A stretch of 64,000 nt of DNA from assembly GCA_963753105.1 (NCBI GenBank), contig CAVWBD010000003.1:186001-250000 (forward strand), read 5' to 3'. The DNA is from SZUA-36 sp963753105. Its GTDB lineage: Bacteria; Pseudomonadota; Gammaproteobacteria; Xanthomonadales; SZUA-36. Positions within the stretch are counted from its first letter, which is position 1; every line of letters begins with the position of its first letter. A model generated the notes under the pieces. It saw nothing but the letters and a program-made list of their open reading frames with translations. It had not been told where the DNA came from and ran no database searches. Positions 28,593 to 38,338 of the stretch are shown here, in pieces. A program made the position numbers and the translations under genes.

Positions 28593-29233
28593 ACAGGTTC
28601 TCTGCCCTCGGCTCCTGCAGGGCCAAATTCCAACCGGCTTCTATTCCCGGACAGGCCCCCAGGCAATCAGGGATAACCCTGCTGGAATTACTGGTCGTTA
28701 TCGCTGTCTTCTCTATCATGGCGAGCGCCGCATATAGCGGTCTGCAAAGCAGCCTCAAGGCCGAGGAGAACTTCAACGCCGCCATGAAAGACCTGGAAGC
28801 AGTGCAAATGAGCCTGACACTTTTTCAGCGGGATATCATGCAATTGAGTTCACGGGCCATCCGCGATGCTTATGGTGATGAACAAGCCGCGATCGTTTTA
28901 TACAATGGACGAGAGTTGACCTTTACTCGCGGTGGTAATTTTTCATCCCTGAAACTTGATTATACCGAGCTGACTCGCGTCGCTTATTCCTTGCAGGACG
29001 AACAATTTGTCCGCTCACACTGGCGCCACCTGGATAGCACACAAGGAGACCAGCCATTAAGAGTATCCCTTTTAGGCAACGTAACCGATCTGCAAATGCG
29101 CGTTCTTGATCAGAATAATGTTTGGCACATGGATTGGCCCATATCGAGTAACACCGCAATACGCGCCGTGGAAATAACGCTTGAACTGGAGGGTTGGGGT
29201 GAAATTCGCCGCTTGTTGCCAACGCCGGGCTAG
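28589..29233 (+). CDS. gspJ: Minor pseudopilin GspJ
   Basis: 214 aa from GTG 28589. A longer leader than usual (~30 residues, ending RQSG) precedes ITLLELLVVIAVFSIMASAA. The body has LTLFQRDIMQLSSRAIRDAY, ELTFTRGG and a C-terminal AVEITLELEGWGEIRRLL. It belongs to the tip complex. An internal start nearer the prepilin motif cannot be excluded. The end overlaps gspK. Confidence 0.92.
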   Translation: MNRFSALGSCRAKFQPASIPGQAPRQSGITLLELLVVIAVFSIMASAAYSGLQSSLKAEENFNAAMKDLEAVQMSLTLFQRDIMQLSSRAIRDAYGDEQAAIVLYNGRELTFTRGGNFSSLKLDYTELTRVAYSLQDEQFVRSHWRHLDSTQGDQPLRVSLLGNVTDLQMRVLDQNNVWHMDWPISSNTAIRAVEITLELEGWGEIRRLLPTPG

Positions 29234-30153
29234 CCCGTATATTGCATCAGTTGGGCTCGGGCTTAGCGGCAATCAACCCCGCTTGCCAGACGGGCAACGC
29301 GGCGTAGCCCTGATTACAGCGGTTCTGGTGGTGGCCATCGCCGCAATTATTGCCACATCAATAATGGGCCGCCAGAATTTTGATACCCAACGCACCGCCA
29401 ACATCATTCACCGCGATCAGGCAATCGCGTACGCATTGGGCGCGGAACATTGGGCTGGTGTCGAACTTACCAGAGATGCCCAAGCGAACAATTACGATCA
29501 TTTACAAGAGAACTGGGCCTATGAATTGCCACCGTTGCCCATTGATGGTGGGTATATCACTGGCAGAGTTCAAGACCTGCAGGGGCGTTTTAATCTCAAT
29601 TCAGTGCTCGATCCATTACAGGCAGAACGCTTTATCCGACTGTGCCAGTCCATCAATGTTGATCCTGGCTTCATCCCGGCCTGCAAGACTGGATAGATAG
29701 CGATACAGAGGTGCGTGACAATGGCGCGGAGGATGAAAGTTACACCCTGATGTACCCTCCTTATCGTACTGCCAACCGCCTTCTTGCCGATACCAGCGAA
29801 TTGTTACTTGTCAGAGGTGTAAGTGTCCAAGACTACAACGCCTTACGTTTTACATAAGTGCGTTACCGGGGAACAGTAATATTAACGTCAATACCGCTTC
29901 ACCCCAGTTGCTTCAGAGCTTGACTAACGATCTCACCCCGCCTGAAATAGAAGGAATCATTGGACTTCGCACTGCCAGACCCTATCAGGACATTGATTCT
30001 TTTGTGGAAGACAAGGTTTTTGCAGGAAAAGAAATCAGTGAGGAACACTTGACCGTGAGTAGTCAATATTTTCTACTTACTGCAGATGTCATGTTGGGTA
30101 ATACACCATTAACATTACAATCTGTGTTATTCCGGCAAACAGGGGGAACATAA
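29199..30153 (+). CDS. gspK: Minor pseudopilin GspK, two frameshifts
   Basis: GTG 29199 (GGAGGG ~6 nt upstream) is the likely start, within the gspJ end. The prepilin segment is QRGVALITAVLVVAIAAIIA. The protein then needs two one-base corrections. At 29679-29681 a C seems missing (FIPA-LQDWIDSD). Near 29846-29851 another base is missing (YNALR-YISALPGNSNINVNT). The C-terminal saposin-like part (TNDLTPPEIEGIIGLRTA, VSSQYFLLTADVMLGN) reads in the third frame. Repaired length is ~318 aa. GspK caps the pseudopilus. Both breaks are at or near short homopolymers. Confidence 0.88.
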
Positions 30154-30241
30154 CCGTATTACAACGCCGGTTGGTCCCTCTCGGACGGATTCTGGCTCAA
30201 ACTGACAGCAACCTCGAATCAAGCTACCAGAACGAGAGATC

Positions 30242-31511
30242 ATGACGGATACATTGATAGTACAACTTATCCCACCGATCAGCAGTCCCGATGACGACGG
30301 ACACAAGGTCATCGACTGTGTCGCACAATGGGTGCGTCTGCCGGGCGAGGCAACCCCCGATACATTGAATGTCGAAACCGGGGAACTCTCCCTGTTACTG
30401 CAACAGCCACCCGTTGATTGTCGATGGATTGTTCTGATACCCGGTGAAGATGTACTGACAACGACTGTCAACCTACCAAGAAAACGTCGTAGTCAGGCAT
30501 TAAAGGCATTACCTTTTATGTTGGAAGACAGCATCGCCTCTGATGTGGCACTGGAGCACCTGGCTCGTCGGCCCCGAAAACGCCCAGGGTGAAACCCTGG
30601 TTGCCATTACCCGGAAACAGCAATTGCGCGACTTGCTGCAGGTATTTACTGAAGCGGGCATTACTCCCCACAGCGTGCTGCCGGATTACACGATGCTCCG
30701 GGGAAGTCCCGATGCCTGGCAGATTCTGCTTGGCGGTGAACGGGCCATAGTGCGTTGCCCGGATGGTACGGGATTCTCGGCCCCTTTGTCCCGGTTGCCT
30801 TTATTATTGAACACCGACCAGGACCTGGAAAGTGACAGCTCCGTCAAGTCGGTACTATGGATCAGGTCGGCCGATGCAACCACAGTTGCACTGCCCGATA
30901 ACTGGCAAATCAACGAGCAGTTGATTGCCGATCCATTGCAGCACCTTGCTGCCGGTGCTGCGAATGCGTCGCTGAATTTATTGCAGGACGAATTCAAAGT
31001 AATACAGCAGGATGGCTGGAACTGGCGCCCCTGGGCGATGGCGGCCCTGTTAGCTGTTGTTGCCATTAGCATGGGGTTGCTGGAAACCGGGCTTGAGACA
31101 ATTCGCTTCAACCGTGAAAACGACCAGTTACAAGCATCGATGATCGATTTGGCCAGGGAAGCGCTGCCTGAGACGAAACAGATCAGAGATCCACAGACCC
31201 AGATGTTGATTGCCTGGCGGCAGTTAGACAATGGCAGCGCTGGCGGCGCGGAATTTTTGCCATTGCTCAACCGGGTTTCCGCCACCATCAGCCAGCAGCC
31301 GGTCACCGTGCAAAGTATTCAATACAGAGATGGCGCCCTGACATTGGCCCTGCAGGGAACCAGTTTGCAACAACTGGATAACCTGCGCCAACAGATAGAA
31401 CAACAAGGCCTTTACGCCGCATTGCTCGATGCTGGCACCGATGCCGACAGTGCACGCAGCAACCTGGTCATCAGAACCGCAAACCCGCAAGAGCCACGGA
31501 GTGCAGGCTGA
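30242..31511 (+). CDS. gspL: Type II secretion protein GspL, one frameshift
   Basis: An inner-membrane bitopic protein that recruits GspE. The N-terminal actin-like cytoplasmic domain begins MTDTLIVQLIPPISSPDDDG and includes RSQALKALPFMLEDSIASDV. One extra base at about 30562-30567 breaks the frame, after which PENAQGETLVAITRKQQLRD continues. A single TM helix (~265-285, WAMAALLAVVAISMGLLETG) precedes the periplasmic ferredoxin-like domain ending VIRTANPQEPRSAG. The stop overlaps the gspM start (TGATG). Repaired length ~423 aa. Confidence 0.9.
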
Positions 31512-31999
31512 TGGAACTAATTAATTCTATTAAGGATCGCTGGCACAGTTTACAAACCAGGGAACAGCGAATACTGCGCTATAGCTCCGTCGTTATCGGC
31601 TTGCTATTGTTATACCTGTTGATTATTGATCCTGTGTACTCCGGCCGCGACAGTGCTGAACAGAGACTGCGCTCCGCCCAGGAAGCCTTTTCTGTCATGC
31701 AGCAACAGGCCGCCGATCTCAAGGCCTCCCTATCAGCGACCCACGGAATGGCAGGATCCGGGCCTTTGTTGACGTTGGTTGAAAGCAGCGCCCAGAAAGA
31801 GAATTTGCGCAGTGCCCTCAAACGTCTTCAACCCAGCGGCAACGATCAGATCCAGGTTAATCTTGAGGGGGCTTCTTACGCACAGGTAATGCAATGGCTA
31901 AGCAACCTGCAACACCAGGGAGTCAGGGCGCAACGGGTGGATATCCAGGTGGATCGCAGTTCGAATCTTCTTGAAGTGCAACTGGTGCTTGCTCGTTAA
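31511..31999 (+). CDS. gspM: Type II secretion protein GspM
   Basis: 162 aa. A short cytoplasmic N-terminus, one TM helix (YSSVVIGLLLLYLLIIDPVY, ~24-43), a coiled-coil region and a periplasmic ferredoxin-like domain (GASYAQVMQWLSNLQHQGVR). It stabilises GspL and partners it in the inner-membrane platform. It starts by overlap with gspL. Confidence 0.92.
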   Translation: MELINSIKDRWHSLQTREQRILRYSSVVIGLLLLYLLIIDPVYSGRDSAEQRLRSAQEAFSVMQQQAADLKASLSATHGMAGSGPLLTLVESSAQKENLRSALKRLQPSGNDQIQVNLEGASYAQVMQWLSNLQHQGVRAQRVDIQVDRSSNLLEVQLVLAR

Positions 32000-32065
32000 T
32001 CAAGTACTCGATCCCTACCGGGATTCAATCCCATTCATTTTCGTGGCTAAACATTTGTAGGCATT

Positions 32066-32818
32066 ATGCAAAAACGGTGGTTGATCATTAGCGGTTGCGT
32101 GGTATTTGGCTTCAGTTTACTGGCCCACCTGCCAGCGCAGTTGGTTGTTCCGGAACGTTCAGGCAAGTTTCAATTCATCGGTATCAGTGGTTCTTTATGG
32201 CGAGGTGGTGTCACAAAGATACTGTTTTCCGGTAAAACGCTGCCCGTTCGAAATCTGAATTGGTCAGTCCGGCCGCTAGCGCTACTCATGGGAGCCCTCA
32301 AGGCGGACTTTAGTGAACAATGGACGCCCGTTAATCGTGGAAGCGTGGGCATGGGCTTGTTTTCACGAAAGATAGAGTTACATGAACTGCACTGGCAAGC
32401 CTCCAGCAAGTCTTTTGGTGCAGCAGTTCTTTTGCAAGGTGTGAAGGCGCGGGGGGATTTGGTACTCGATATTGAAACCCTGCAGTTTCCGGCAGACATG
32501 TCCTTTCCCAGCCAAATGGAAGGGCGGCTCGATTGGCAAAACGCAGAATTGCAGATTAACTCTCAATATTGGCAAATCGGCTCGCCAGTCATACAGTTTT
32601 CTGGTCAGGATGATGTCATAAAAGGGGTCATAACGAATACGCAGCCCTTGTTGCCGGGTGACGGTTCGTTTGAGTGCGCAATAAAGAGCTGCCAGGCTAA
32701 TTTGAGTCTTCAGCCAAGCCCTGATGCACCTCAATCAGTGTTGAATGCACTTATACTACTGGGGCTTCAACAAACAGGAAATGAGTTCTCAGGGCAGATC
32801 ACCATTCCATTTGAGTGA
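32066..32818 (+). CDS. gspN: Type II secretion protein GspN
   Basis: 250 aa. One N-terminal TM/signal-anchor (LIISGCVVFGFSLLAHLPAQ), then the GspN periplasmic domain: GISGSLWRGGVTKILFSG, LNWSVRPLALLMGALKADFS, ending ALILLGLQQTGNEFSGQITI. It is the last gene of the operon, 66 nt after gspM. GspN is dispensable in some T2SS; its role is poorly defined. Confidence 0.88.
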   Translation: MQKRWLIISGCVVFGFSLLAHLPAQLVVPERSGKFQFIGISGSLWRGGVTKILFSGKTLPVRNLNWSVRPLALLMGALKADFSEQWTPVNRGSVGMGLFSRKIELHELHWQASSKSFGAAVLLQGVKARGDLVLDIETLQFPADMSFPSQMEGRLDWQNAELQINSQYWQIGSPVIQFSGQDDVIKGVITNTQPLLPGDGSFECAIKSCQANLSLQPSPDAPQSVLNALILLGLQQTGNEFSGQITIPFE

Positions 32819-33077
32819 CCCGTAGAATTTACTAGATTCCAGGTCTTAACTTTTTGGGCTGCCCTCAACGCTGACCCACCGTGTTATCGGGGGTGGGGAG
32901 CCAGAGTGGGTATTGGCTGCCAGGACTCGTTGCAAGTACACCCCGGTGGCGGGTTCGGCAGACCAAAAGTCCATATCCAGGAAGCACTTTGTATCGTAAC
33001 CCGGTTTATCTTCAGGAACTAAAGTCCGCTGGGCAACAGTCACTAATCCCACCCCAAAGCCATTTATTCCAGGCATA

Positions 33078-33106
33078 AAAAAACCGGGCAAAGCCCGGTT
33101 TTTTTA
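33078..33106. terminator. Bidirectional terminator between gspN and the cytochrome gene
   Basis: AAAAACCGGGC / GCCCGGTTTTTTT with loop AAA, A-run on one side and T-run on the other, lies between two convergent genes. The rest of the 345-nt gap (32819-33163) holds a possible but unsupported reverse ORF. Confidence 0.9.
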
Positions 33107-33163
33107 TAAACGCTTTGTCTTTGTAGAAGTGAGGTGGGCCAGAGGCCCACCTCGAAAAAAGCT

Positions 33164-35551
33164 CTACTCAAACATGCTCATGATTTTCTCAACTATATCT
33201 TCATAAACGCCATCTTCATCTTCAATCCGATAACCGTTTACGCTGGTATGCGCGTCGAATGCCGCCAGTACACCAGCATCATCTGCGGAGATAATGTCAG
33301 CTCTGTGACAACCACCACAAGCTCTCGCGCCGGGACCGGTAACAACGCTAGGTACATAACCGATGTCCCTCATCCATGTATCTGCACCATCCACGCCTGC
33401 CTCATTGATAAACGCATCTGACAAAATGTGAGGCAACGATTCGGACTGGTCCGAGGACTCGTAAGTGCCTGGCAAATGACAGGCTTCACAGGCCTTGGCG
33501 GTGAAGGTGGGGAGGGTATGACCGATATGCTGGTTATATCTCTTGGCTTCTACATTATCGCCAAAGTCTATCTCATCCGTATCAAATGCCTGGAAAGTAT
33601 GGATCGCATGGACATAACTTGCGATTTCGCGTGACGCCATTTCCAGGTGGCTACCACCATTGCCCGGATAATGACAATGCTTACAACCTGTGATGTCGCC
33701 GCCACGGTCACCGGAGTGGAAGGTCGTCCCCAACGCATCGTGACAGGCATTACAGCCTTCCACGTCCACAACGGCATTGGCGCCTTTGAAGAAGTCGTCA
33801 TCGACCATATTGCTGGTCATATCCAGAGTTGCAGAAACCATATTGGTGGCCACAGGGTCGGGTTCGGGTGGATCACTGTCATCCATGTTAACCCCATCAA
33901 TTGCCACAGTCGGTCGTATGGATACTTCCAGTCTCCTGATGGCGCCGCTGGCGAGCATGTCCTGGATATCCGCCGGAAGGGCAGTCGTATCATAGGTGAC
34001 ATGCCAGTCACCCTGTGCGCTATCGGCCTCTTCGGCAAAATACGGACTGCTTCCACCGATCGTATATTCTCCCAACCGGTTCCGGTCGGCATCCCTGCTG
34101 TGGCTGGAAACGATAAACTGCTTGGTATCATATCCGTAGAATGAAACCAGTACCTGAGGCTCAGTCATAAGGGCTGTGTTGGCCGTGAACTTGATATCAA
34201 CTTTGCCATCCGCCATGGAAAGACCGGTAATGTCGGCTGTATAGAGGTCTGCATATCGGGCGCCGGTGGCGTCATAGATTGCTTCGTCATAGCCGTTATG
34301 TATATCGGCGAAGGTTCCACCAATACCCGCTCCATGACAGCCTGCGCAGTTCAAATCGATATTGTGACCGCCTGCCCAGATATCTTCCAGCGCAGGAGCC
34401 CGCTTGGACTGTACATACTCTTCAGGCGTTGACTGAACCGGGTGACAACTCTTACATGTTACCGCCGTAAAATTCGCACCGTCCGTCACCGCGGCCATTT
34501 TGCCTTCGTGGCAAGTGACACAGTTGGCCATGCTCTGCGGATAGGGGAATTCCATGGCGTGCGACATATGCGTATCGTTCATCGTGTTGGCCGTATAAGC
34601 ATACGCAGGAATGTCGGCATCATCGCCATTGCCCCAGGCTACTGGGTCATCGACCATCTGCTGCCATTCAAAATGACCGCCAGTCCTGTCAGAGTAGTGG
34701 CAAGCCATACAAGAGGCAAAATCGCCCAGGTTCGAAACGACTGCTTCCCTGTAACCGTGCTTCGCATACGGCGCACCGTGACAGTTCGTACAACCTTCGG
34801 CATTGGCGAGAGATTGATACTCAGGAACAACACCAAAGATCTTACCTGCACTGGCTACGTTTGAGTAAAGATGGACATGGCCGGCTGGTTCAGTGTGGAT
34901 AGGGCCCTGGGCAATATAGCCATAAGCCTGGGTGTTCCCATCTTCAGGCGCAAAGCTAACCCCTGCTTCCATTATTTCGTATACGCCAGCACCTGCAGGT
35001 GTCATCGAATCATTCAATCCCTTGTTTAACGAACCGGGATACGTGCCCTCTACGGAATCGTAGCCGTTAACATAGAACCGTTTTTGGTCCAGGGACGGCA
35101 GACCAGCTGCGTCGATAAATGGCATGCCATTTTTCATGATTTTAACTGTCATGGTGACGTTAAAGAGACCGCCTCCAGCAGCTACGCTGTCAATTCCGAG
35201 GATTTCCAACGCCAGCTCACTGGCATTCAGACCACTCAGGTAATCATCGTAATCTGCCTGGTGTCCTGCCTCGCCTGCGTCGGAGTGACAGACTATGCAG
35301 GATTCTGGCTCAACGGCAGCCACCGGATTGTAGTCAGCGCCGTCTGCGCCGTCAGCACCATCAGCACCATCAGCACCATCAGCACCTGGGTCACCTTGGG
35401 GGCCTTGAGGGCCTTCAACACCCTGAGGACCTTGCGGACCTGCAGGTCCAGTTGCTCCGTCATCACCCTCGCAACCGCCCAAAAGGACGATCGAGACGAG
35501 CAAGCCGAAGACCATCAGTAATTTCCTAAAACTCGATAGTTTCGAACTCAT
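33164..35551 (-). CDS. OmcA/MtrC-type decahaem c-type cytochrome, lipoprotein with collagen-like stalk
   Basis: 795 aa. A signal peptide with lipobox LLGGC (C27) anchors it to the membrane. Residues 29-73 are fifteen Gly-X-Y triplets (GATGPAGPQGPQ..., then six GAD units), a collagen-like spacer. Ten CXXCH haem sites follow: CIVCH (85), CTNCH, CMACH, CVTCH, CKSCH, CAGCH, CNACH, CKHCH, CEACH and CGGCH. They are split into two pentahaem clusters by a beta-rich segment, as in MtrC/OmcA. Such proteins pass electrons to minerals or other extracellular acceptors. No MtrA or MtrB homologue is adjacent. It lies between gspN and gspB, so it is probably a T2SS client. Two FNR-like boxes lie upstream. 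Confidence 0.92.
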   Translation of the reverse strand: MSSKLSSFRKLLMVFGLLVSIVLLGGCEGDDGATGPAGPQGPQGVEGPQGPQGDPGADGADGADGADGADGADYNPVAAVEPESCIVCHSDAGEAGHQADYDDYLSGLNASELALEILGIDSVAAGGGLFNVTMTVKIMKNGMPFIDAAGLPSLDQKRFYVNGYDSVEGTYPGSLNKGLNDSMTPAGAGVYEIMEAGVSFAPEDGNTQAYGYIAQGPIHTEPAGHVHLYSNVASAGKIFGVVPEYQSLANAEGCTNCHGAPYAKHGYREAVVSNLGDFASCMACHYSDRTGGHFEWQQMVDDPVAWGNGDDADIPAYAYTANTMNDTHMSHAMEFPYPQSMANCVTCHEGKMAAVTDGANFTAVTCKSCHPVQSTPEEYVQSKRAPALEDIWAGGHNIDLNCAGCHGAGIGGTFADIHNGYDEAIYDATGARYADLYTADITGLSMADGKVDIKFTANTALMTEPQVLVSFYGYDTKQFIVSSHSRDADRNRLGEYTIGGSSPYFAEEADSAQGDWHVTYDTTALPADIQDMLASGAIRRLEVSIRPTVAIDGVNMDDSDPPEPDPVATNMVSATLDMTSNMVDDDFFKGANAVVDVEGCNACHDALGTTFHSGDRGGDITGCKHCHYPGNGGSHLEMASREIASYVHAIHTFQAFDTDEIDFGDNVEAKRYNQHIGHTLPTFTAKACEACHLPGTYESSDQSESLPHILSDAFINEAGVDGADTWMRDIGYVPSVVTGPGARACGGCHRADIISADDAGVLAAFDAHTSVNGYRIEDEDGVYEDIVEKIMSMFE
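35336..35400 (-). repeat. 9-bp tandem repeat encoding the GAD triplets
   Basis: Repeated CAGCACCAT-type 9-mers, with degenerate outer copies, encode consecutive Gly-Ala-Asp triplets of the cytochrome stalk. Copy number is likely to vary between strains. Confidence 0.7.
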
Positions 35552-35922
35552 AATACCTATCCCTCGTTATTATCAATAGAGAACACCTTGATCGTCTGTC
35601 AAGCTGTACCACCGTTATCAACGCCCAAGCAACAGTATTGTTTCTCCATAGAGCATGCGCATCAAACAGATGCAGCGTATCAAAGGCACCTGTTACCGGA
35701 CTTGACTTATATCAATTTATTCCTGACTTAGATCAATTATTCCTAATACGCGTATCGTCCCATCCCGATAATTCGTGAATACCCCTGATCCCGCTGGATT
35801 TGGTCGTCGGTTTCCATTCTTCCTGGTGGCAGGTAGCCGAATCGATGAGATCGTTCATCCGATGGTGTTTTTGGGAACTTTCTGATCTGCAGGCCTGAAG
35901 ATCAACTGCTCGCGAGAAGCGT
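35552..35922 (-). other. Upstream region of the decahaem cytochrome gene
   Basis: A 371-nt gene-free stretch between gspB and the cytochrome gene. Apart from the two FNR-like boxes it contains a possible -10 (TGATAC, complement of 35677-35682), ~39 nt from the centre of the first box. The part next to gspB shows nothing further. Confidence 0.5.
35702..35736 (-). promoter_or_regulatory. Two tandem FNR/ANR-type boxes
   Basis: TTGACTTATATCAA (35702-35715) matches TTGATnnnnATCAA at nine of ten fixed bases. CTGACTTAGATCAA (35723-35736) matches at eight. Their centres are 21 bp apart, two helical turns, so dimers would sit on the same DNA face. Position is ~150-185 nt before the cytochrome start. 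Activation under low oxygen is inferred; a CRP-type regulator is an alternative. Confidence 0.6.
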
Positions 35923-36624
35923 CTACTTATTGACCCGAAAACGCTCGCCCTGGTAGGACATTACCATGCCATCCGGCAAAATTTCTTCCAACACCAGTCC
36001 GCTTGCCAGTTTTTCACCCTCGCGAAATTTTTCCAGGTTGACCAGGATGTAGCGTTCTTGAGGCTCTTCCGAGTACACATGAATATCGGGGCGCGGTAAG
36101 TCAAGTTCGTTACGAATTTCCTGAGGCAGCTCATACCAATTTTGCAATTGCGAATTCTCGTTTGCGGTCGTCATGACATCTATCCGTATACCTGAGTCTT
36201 CCTCTGGCAATATTGACGCCTTGGAATCCTGCATATAAGGAGGTTCTGATAACACCACCACCTCGCCGCCAGAGAGCTTCGGCTCGTTTATCGGTGGCAT
36301 TGGCTTTTCCGGAGTTGGCGCTTCGCTAATCAGGGCTTCGGAGGTTTGTTGAGCAGGCTGTGCCGGCTGATCATTTATCGGGGCTGCCCGCTGTTCGAGC
36401 GGGAATTGCGCTGTGACGGGTACTTGTACATCCTCTGGATTCTCGTCTTTCAGCAACATAAAAACCAATACAGCATTCACGCTTAGCAAGGTCACAATAA
36501 TCCAGGACCATCGATATGAGCGGGATTGAGAACGCTCGGCCTCATGGGGTGTTGCAAGGTCAGGTACAGCACCAAGTTCGTGTTCCTGATCCGCTTTTTT
36601 AAGTGCCTCGAGGATATAGGACAT
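35923..36624 (-). CDS. gspB: Type II secretion protein GspB
   Basis: 233 aa. The start MSYILEALKKADQEHELG is the diagnostic GspB motif, followed by one TM helix (WSWIIVTLLSVNAVLVFMLL, ~40-59) and a Pro/Glu-rich linker. The C-terminal T2SSB domain is periplasmic (VNLEKFREGEKLASGLVLEE, GMVMSYQGERFRVNK). With GspA it helps insert or pass the secretin through peptidoglycan. It lies 19 nt downstream of gspA. Confidence 0.92.
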   Translation of the reverse strand: MSYILEALKKADQEHELGAVPDLATPHEAERSQSRSYRWSWIIVTLLSVNAVLVFMLLKDENPEDVQVPVTAQFPLEQRAAPINDQPAQPAQQTSEALISEAPTPEKPMPPINEPKLSGGEVVVLSEPPYMQDSKASILPEEDSGIRIDVMTTANENSQLQNWYELPQEIRNELDLPRPDIHVYSEEPQERYILVNLEKFREGEKLASGLVLEEILPDGMVMSYQGERFRVNK

Positions 36625-36643
36625 GGCTAATGCACCAGATTAC

Positions 36644-38338
36644 TCAGGAGGACTCAACCGACAGCAGGGGGATATTCCTGTCGGTATAGGTATTAAGTTG
36701 AATCAGTGTTTGTCTGCCCACCACACCATCGGGTGTCAGACCGTGGCTGCGCTGAAAATTCATTACCTGATCGAGTAAAGCGGTGTCGAAGTACTGCGGA
36801 TCATTGGTAGGCAGTTCCACGCGCTGGGCAATCTCCAGTAGCTGACGTAGCCAGATAACATCCGGATTTCGATCTCCCGCCCTAAATAACAAGTGTCCGT
36901 TGGGAGGTGACTGTAGTAATAATGTGAAATCACCGAACCAGTAGCGATCCACTTCGCCGATAGGCAAGCGGTATAACTCATGGCCCATAATCAATTCCGC
37001 TACCCTGTCGTCCAGGTGTTGCAAAACCACCGGAACAGATTGGCCATCGTCGGCCCTCAGCCCCAGGATTACCGGTCGGTTGTATTGGCGCAACAGCCCC
37101 CAGGAACCTCGTTCACCCAGGCAGTGCAAGCCCATGTCATTGGCAAAAACACAATATTCGGGCTCGACGGCTGCGGGCAGTTTGACAGACCACCTGGCAA
37201 ACAACTCCGTCCAGGCTGCAAGTGACCAGGATTTATCCGCCGTCAGCATTACTTCCGCTAGCGAATCTGACGGGGTCTCCATACTGCTCTGGGTCGTTAC
37301 TTCCGGTGAAGCGTTTGAGGGTAGTGCTATAGAGGCCTGGGGCGACCGTTTGTCAACAGAAGTATCGTCTGTGGACATCTCGGGGGACGTCTGAACCGTC
37401 TCTTGGTCCAGTATTTGTCCAAATTCAAGACGTTGCCAAAGTACGTAAAGGACAATACTAACGAGAATCAGCATAATCACGCTGCCGACTAACAACCTGG
37501 GGCTGGGCCAGGTGCGGGATTGTTGCAATTCGTCAGCCAGCACTTCATTCGCTGCAAACCGGACAATTTTCTTGTCGATTCGTAACTTGTCTTCGGTGTA
37601 GGCACCGAGCAAGGCGCGGTCGCACAACACGTTAATCAGGCGGGGGATTCCACCGGATAGTTTATAAATCCGGTCTACCGCCGATTTGCTGAAAATTGGC
37701 CTGGTGGTGCCACAGACATGCAAGCGGTGCTTGATATAGGCCCCGGTCTCTTCCCGGGTGAGAGGTTCAAGGCGATAACGGGCTGTTACCCGCTGGGCCA
37801 GCTGGCGCATGTCTTCACGTTGCAACAGGGTACGGAGCTCCGGTTGCCCGATCAGGATAATCTGTAGCAGTTTCTTCGTAGAAGTCTCAAGGTTGGTCAG
37901 CAGGCGGACCTGTTCGAGGACGTCGGCGCTCAGGTTCTGGGCTTCGTCAATGACCAACACCGTACGTCGGCCCTTGGCGTGTGCCTCCAGCAGATAGTGA
38001 TTCAGTATATCGGTGAGCATTTTAATGCTGGCATCTTTCTCCTGGTATTCGATGCCTAGCTCATCGCACACGGTGGCAATCAATTCTATCGATGTCACCT
38101 TGGGATTCAGCACCAGGGCCAGATCAACATTGTCCGGCACTTTCTCCAGCAGACACCGGCTCATGGTGGTTTTGCCGGTTCCCACTTCACCGGTGAGTTG
38201 AACAAAGCCACCACCTTCTCCAAGACCATATAACAGGTGCGCCAACGCTTCCCGGTGACGCTGGCTCATGTAGAGGAAACGTGGATCCGGCGTTATCGAG
38301 AACGGCCATTCAGACAGATTGAAGTGTTTTAAATACAT
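36644..38338 (-). CDS. gspA: Type II secretion ATPase GspA (ExeA-like) with peptidoglycan-binding domain
   Basis: 564 aa from ATG 38338 (MYLKHFNLSEWPFSITPDPR, the standard ExeA start). AAA+ domain: Walker A GEVGTGKTTMSR, Walker B VLVIDEAQNL, and IGQPELRTLLQREDMRQLAQ. One TM helix (~270-292, LLVGSVIMLILVSIVLYVLW) leads to a long periplasmic part ending in a PG_binding_1 domain (LLDQVMNFQRSHGLTPDGVV). It couples ATP hydrolysis to secretin assembly in the cell wall. gspAB run opposite to gspC-N, with the cytochrome gene between. Confidence 0.93.
   Translation of the reverse strand: MYLKHFNLSEWPFSITPDPRFLYMSQRHREALAHLLYGLGEGGGFVQLTGEVGTGKTTMSRCLLEKVPDNVDLALVLNPKVTSIELIATVCDELGIEYQEKDASIKMLTDILNHYLLEAHAKGRRTVLVIDEAQNLSADVLEQVRLLTNLETSTKKLLQIILIGQPELRTLLQREDMRQLAQRVTARYRLEPLTREETGAYIKHRLHVCGTTRPIFSKSAVDRIYKLSGGIPRLINVLCDRALLGAYTEDKLRIDKKIVRFAANEVLADELQQSRTWPSPRLLVGSVIMLILVSIVLYVLWQRLEFGQILDQETVQTSPEMSTDDTSVDKRSPQASIALPSNASPEVTTQSSMETPSDSLAEVMLTADKSWSLAAWTELFARWSVKLPAAVEPEYCVFANDMGLHCLGERGSWGLLRQYNRPVILGLRADDGQSVPVVLQHLDDRVAELIMGHELYRLPIGEVDRYWFGDFTLLLQSPPNGHLLFRAGDRNPDVIWLRQLLEIAQRVELPTNDPQYFDTALLDQVMNFQRSHGLTPDGVVGRQTLIQLNTYTDRNIPLLSVESS

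Noticed and set aside
32846..33091. 81-codon reverse ORF between gspN and the cytochrome gene
   Set aside because: Its start lies in or directly beside a strong bidirectional terminator and it has no family match; a remnant cannot be excluded.
35336..35400. CRISPR-like short repeats
   Set aside because: The 9-bp repeats are contiguous, have no spacers and encode the GAD triplets of the cytochrome.
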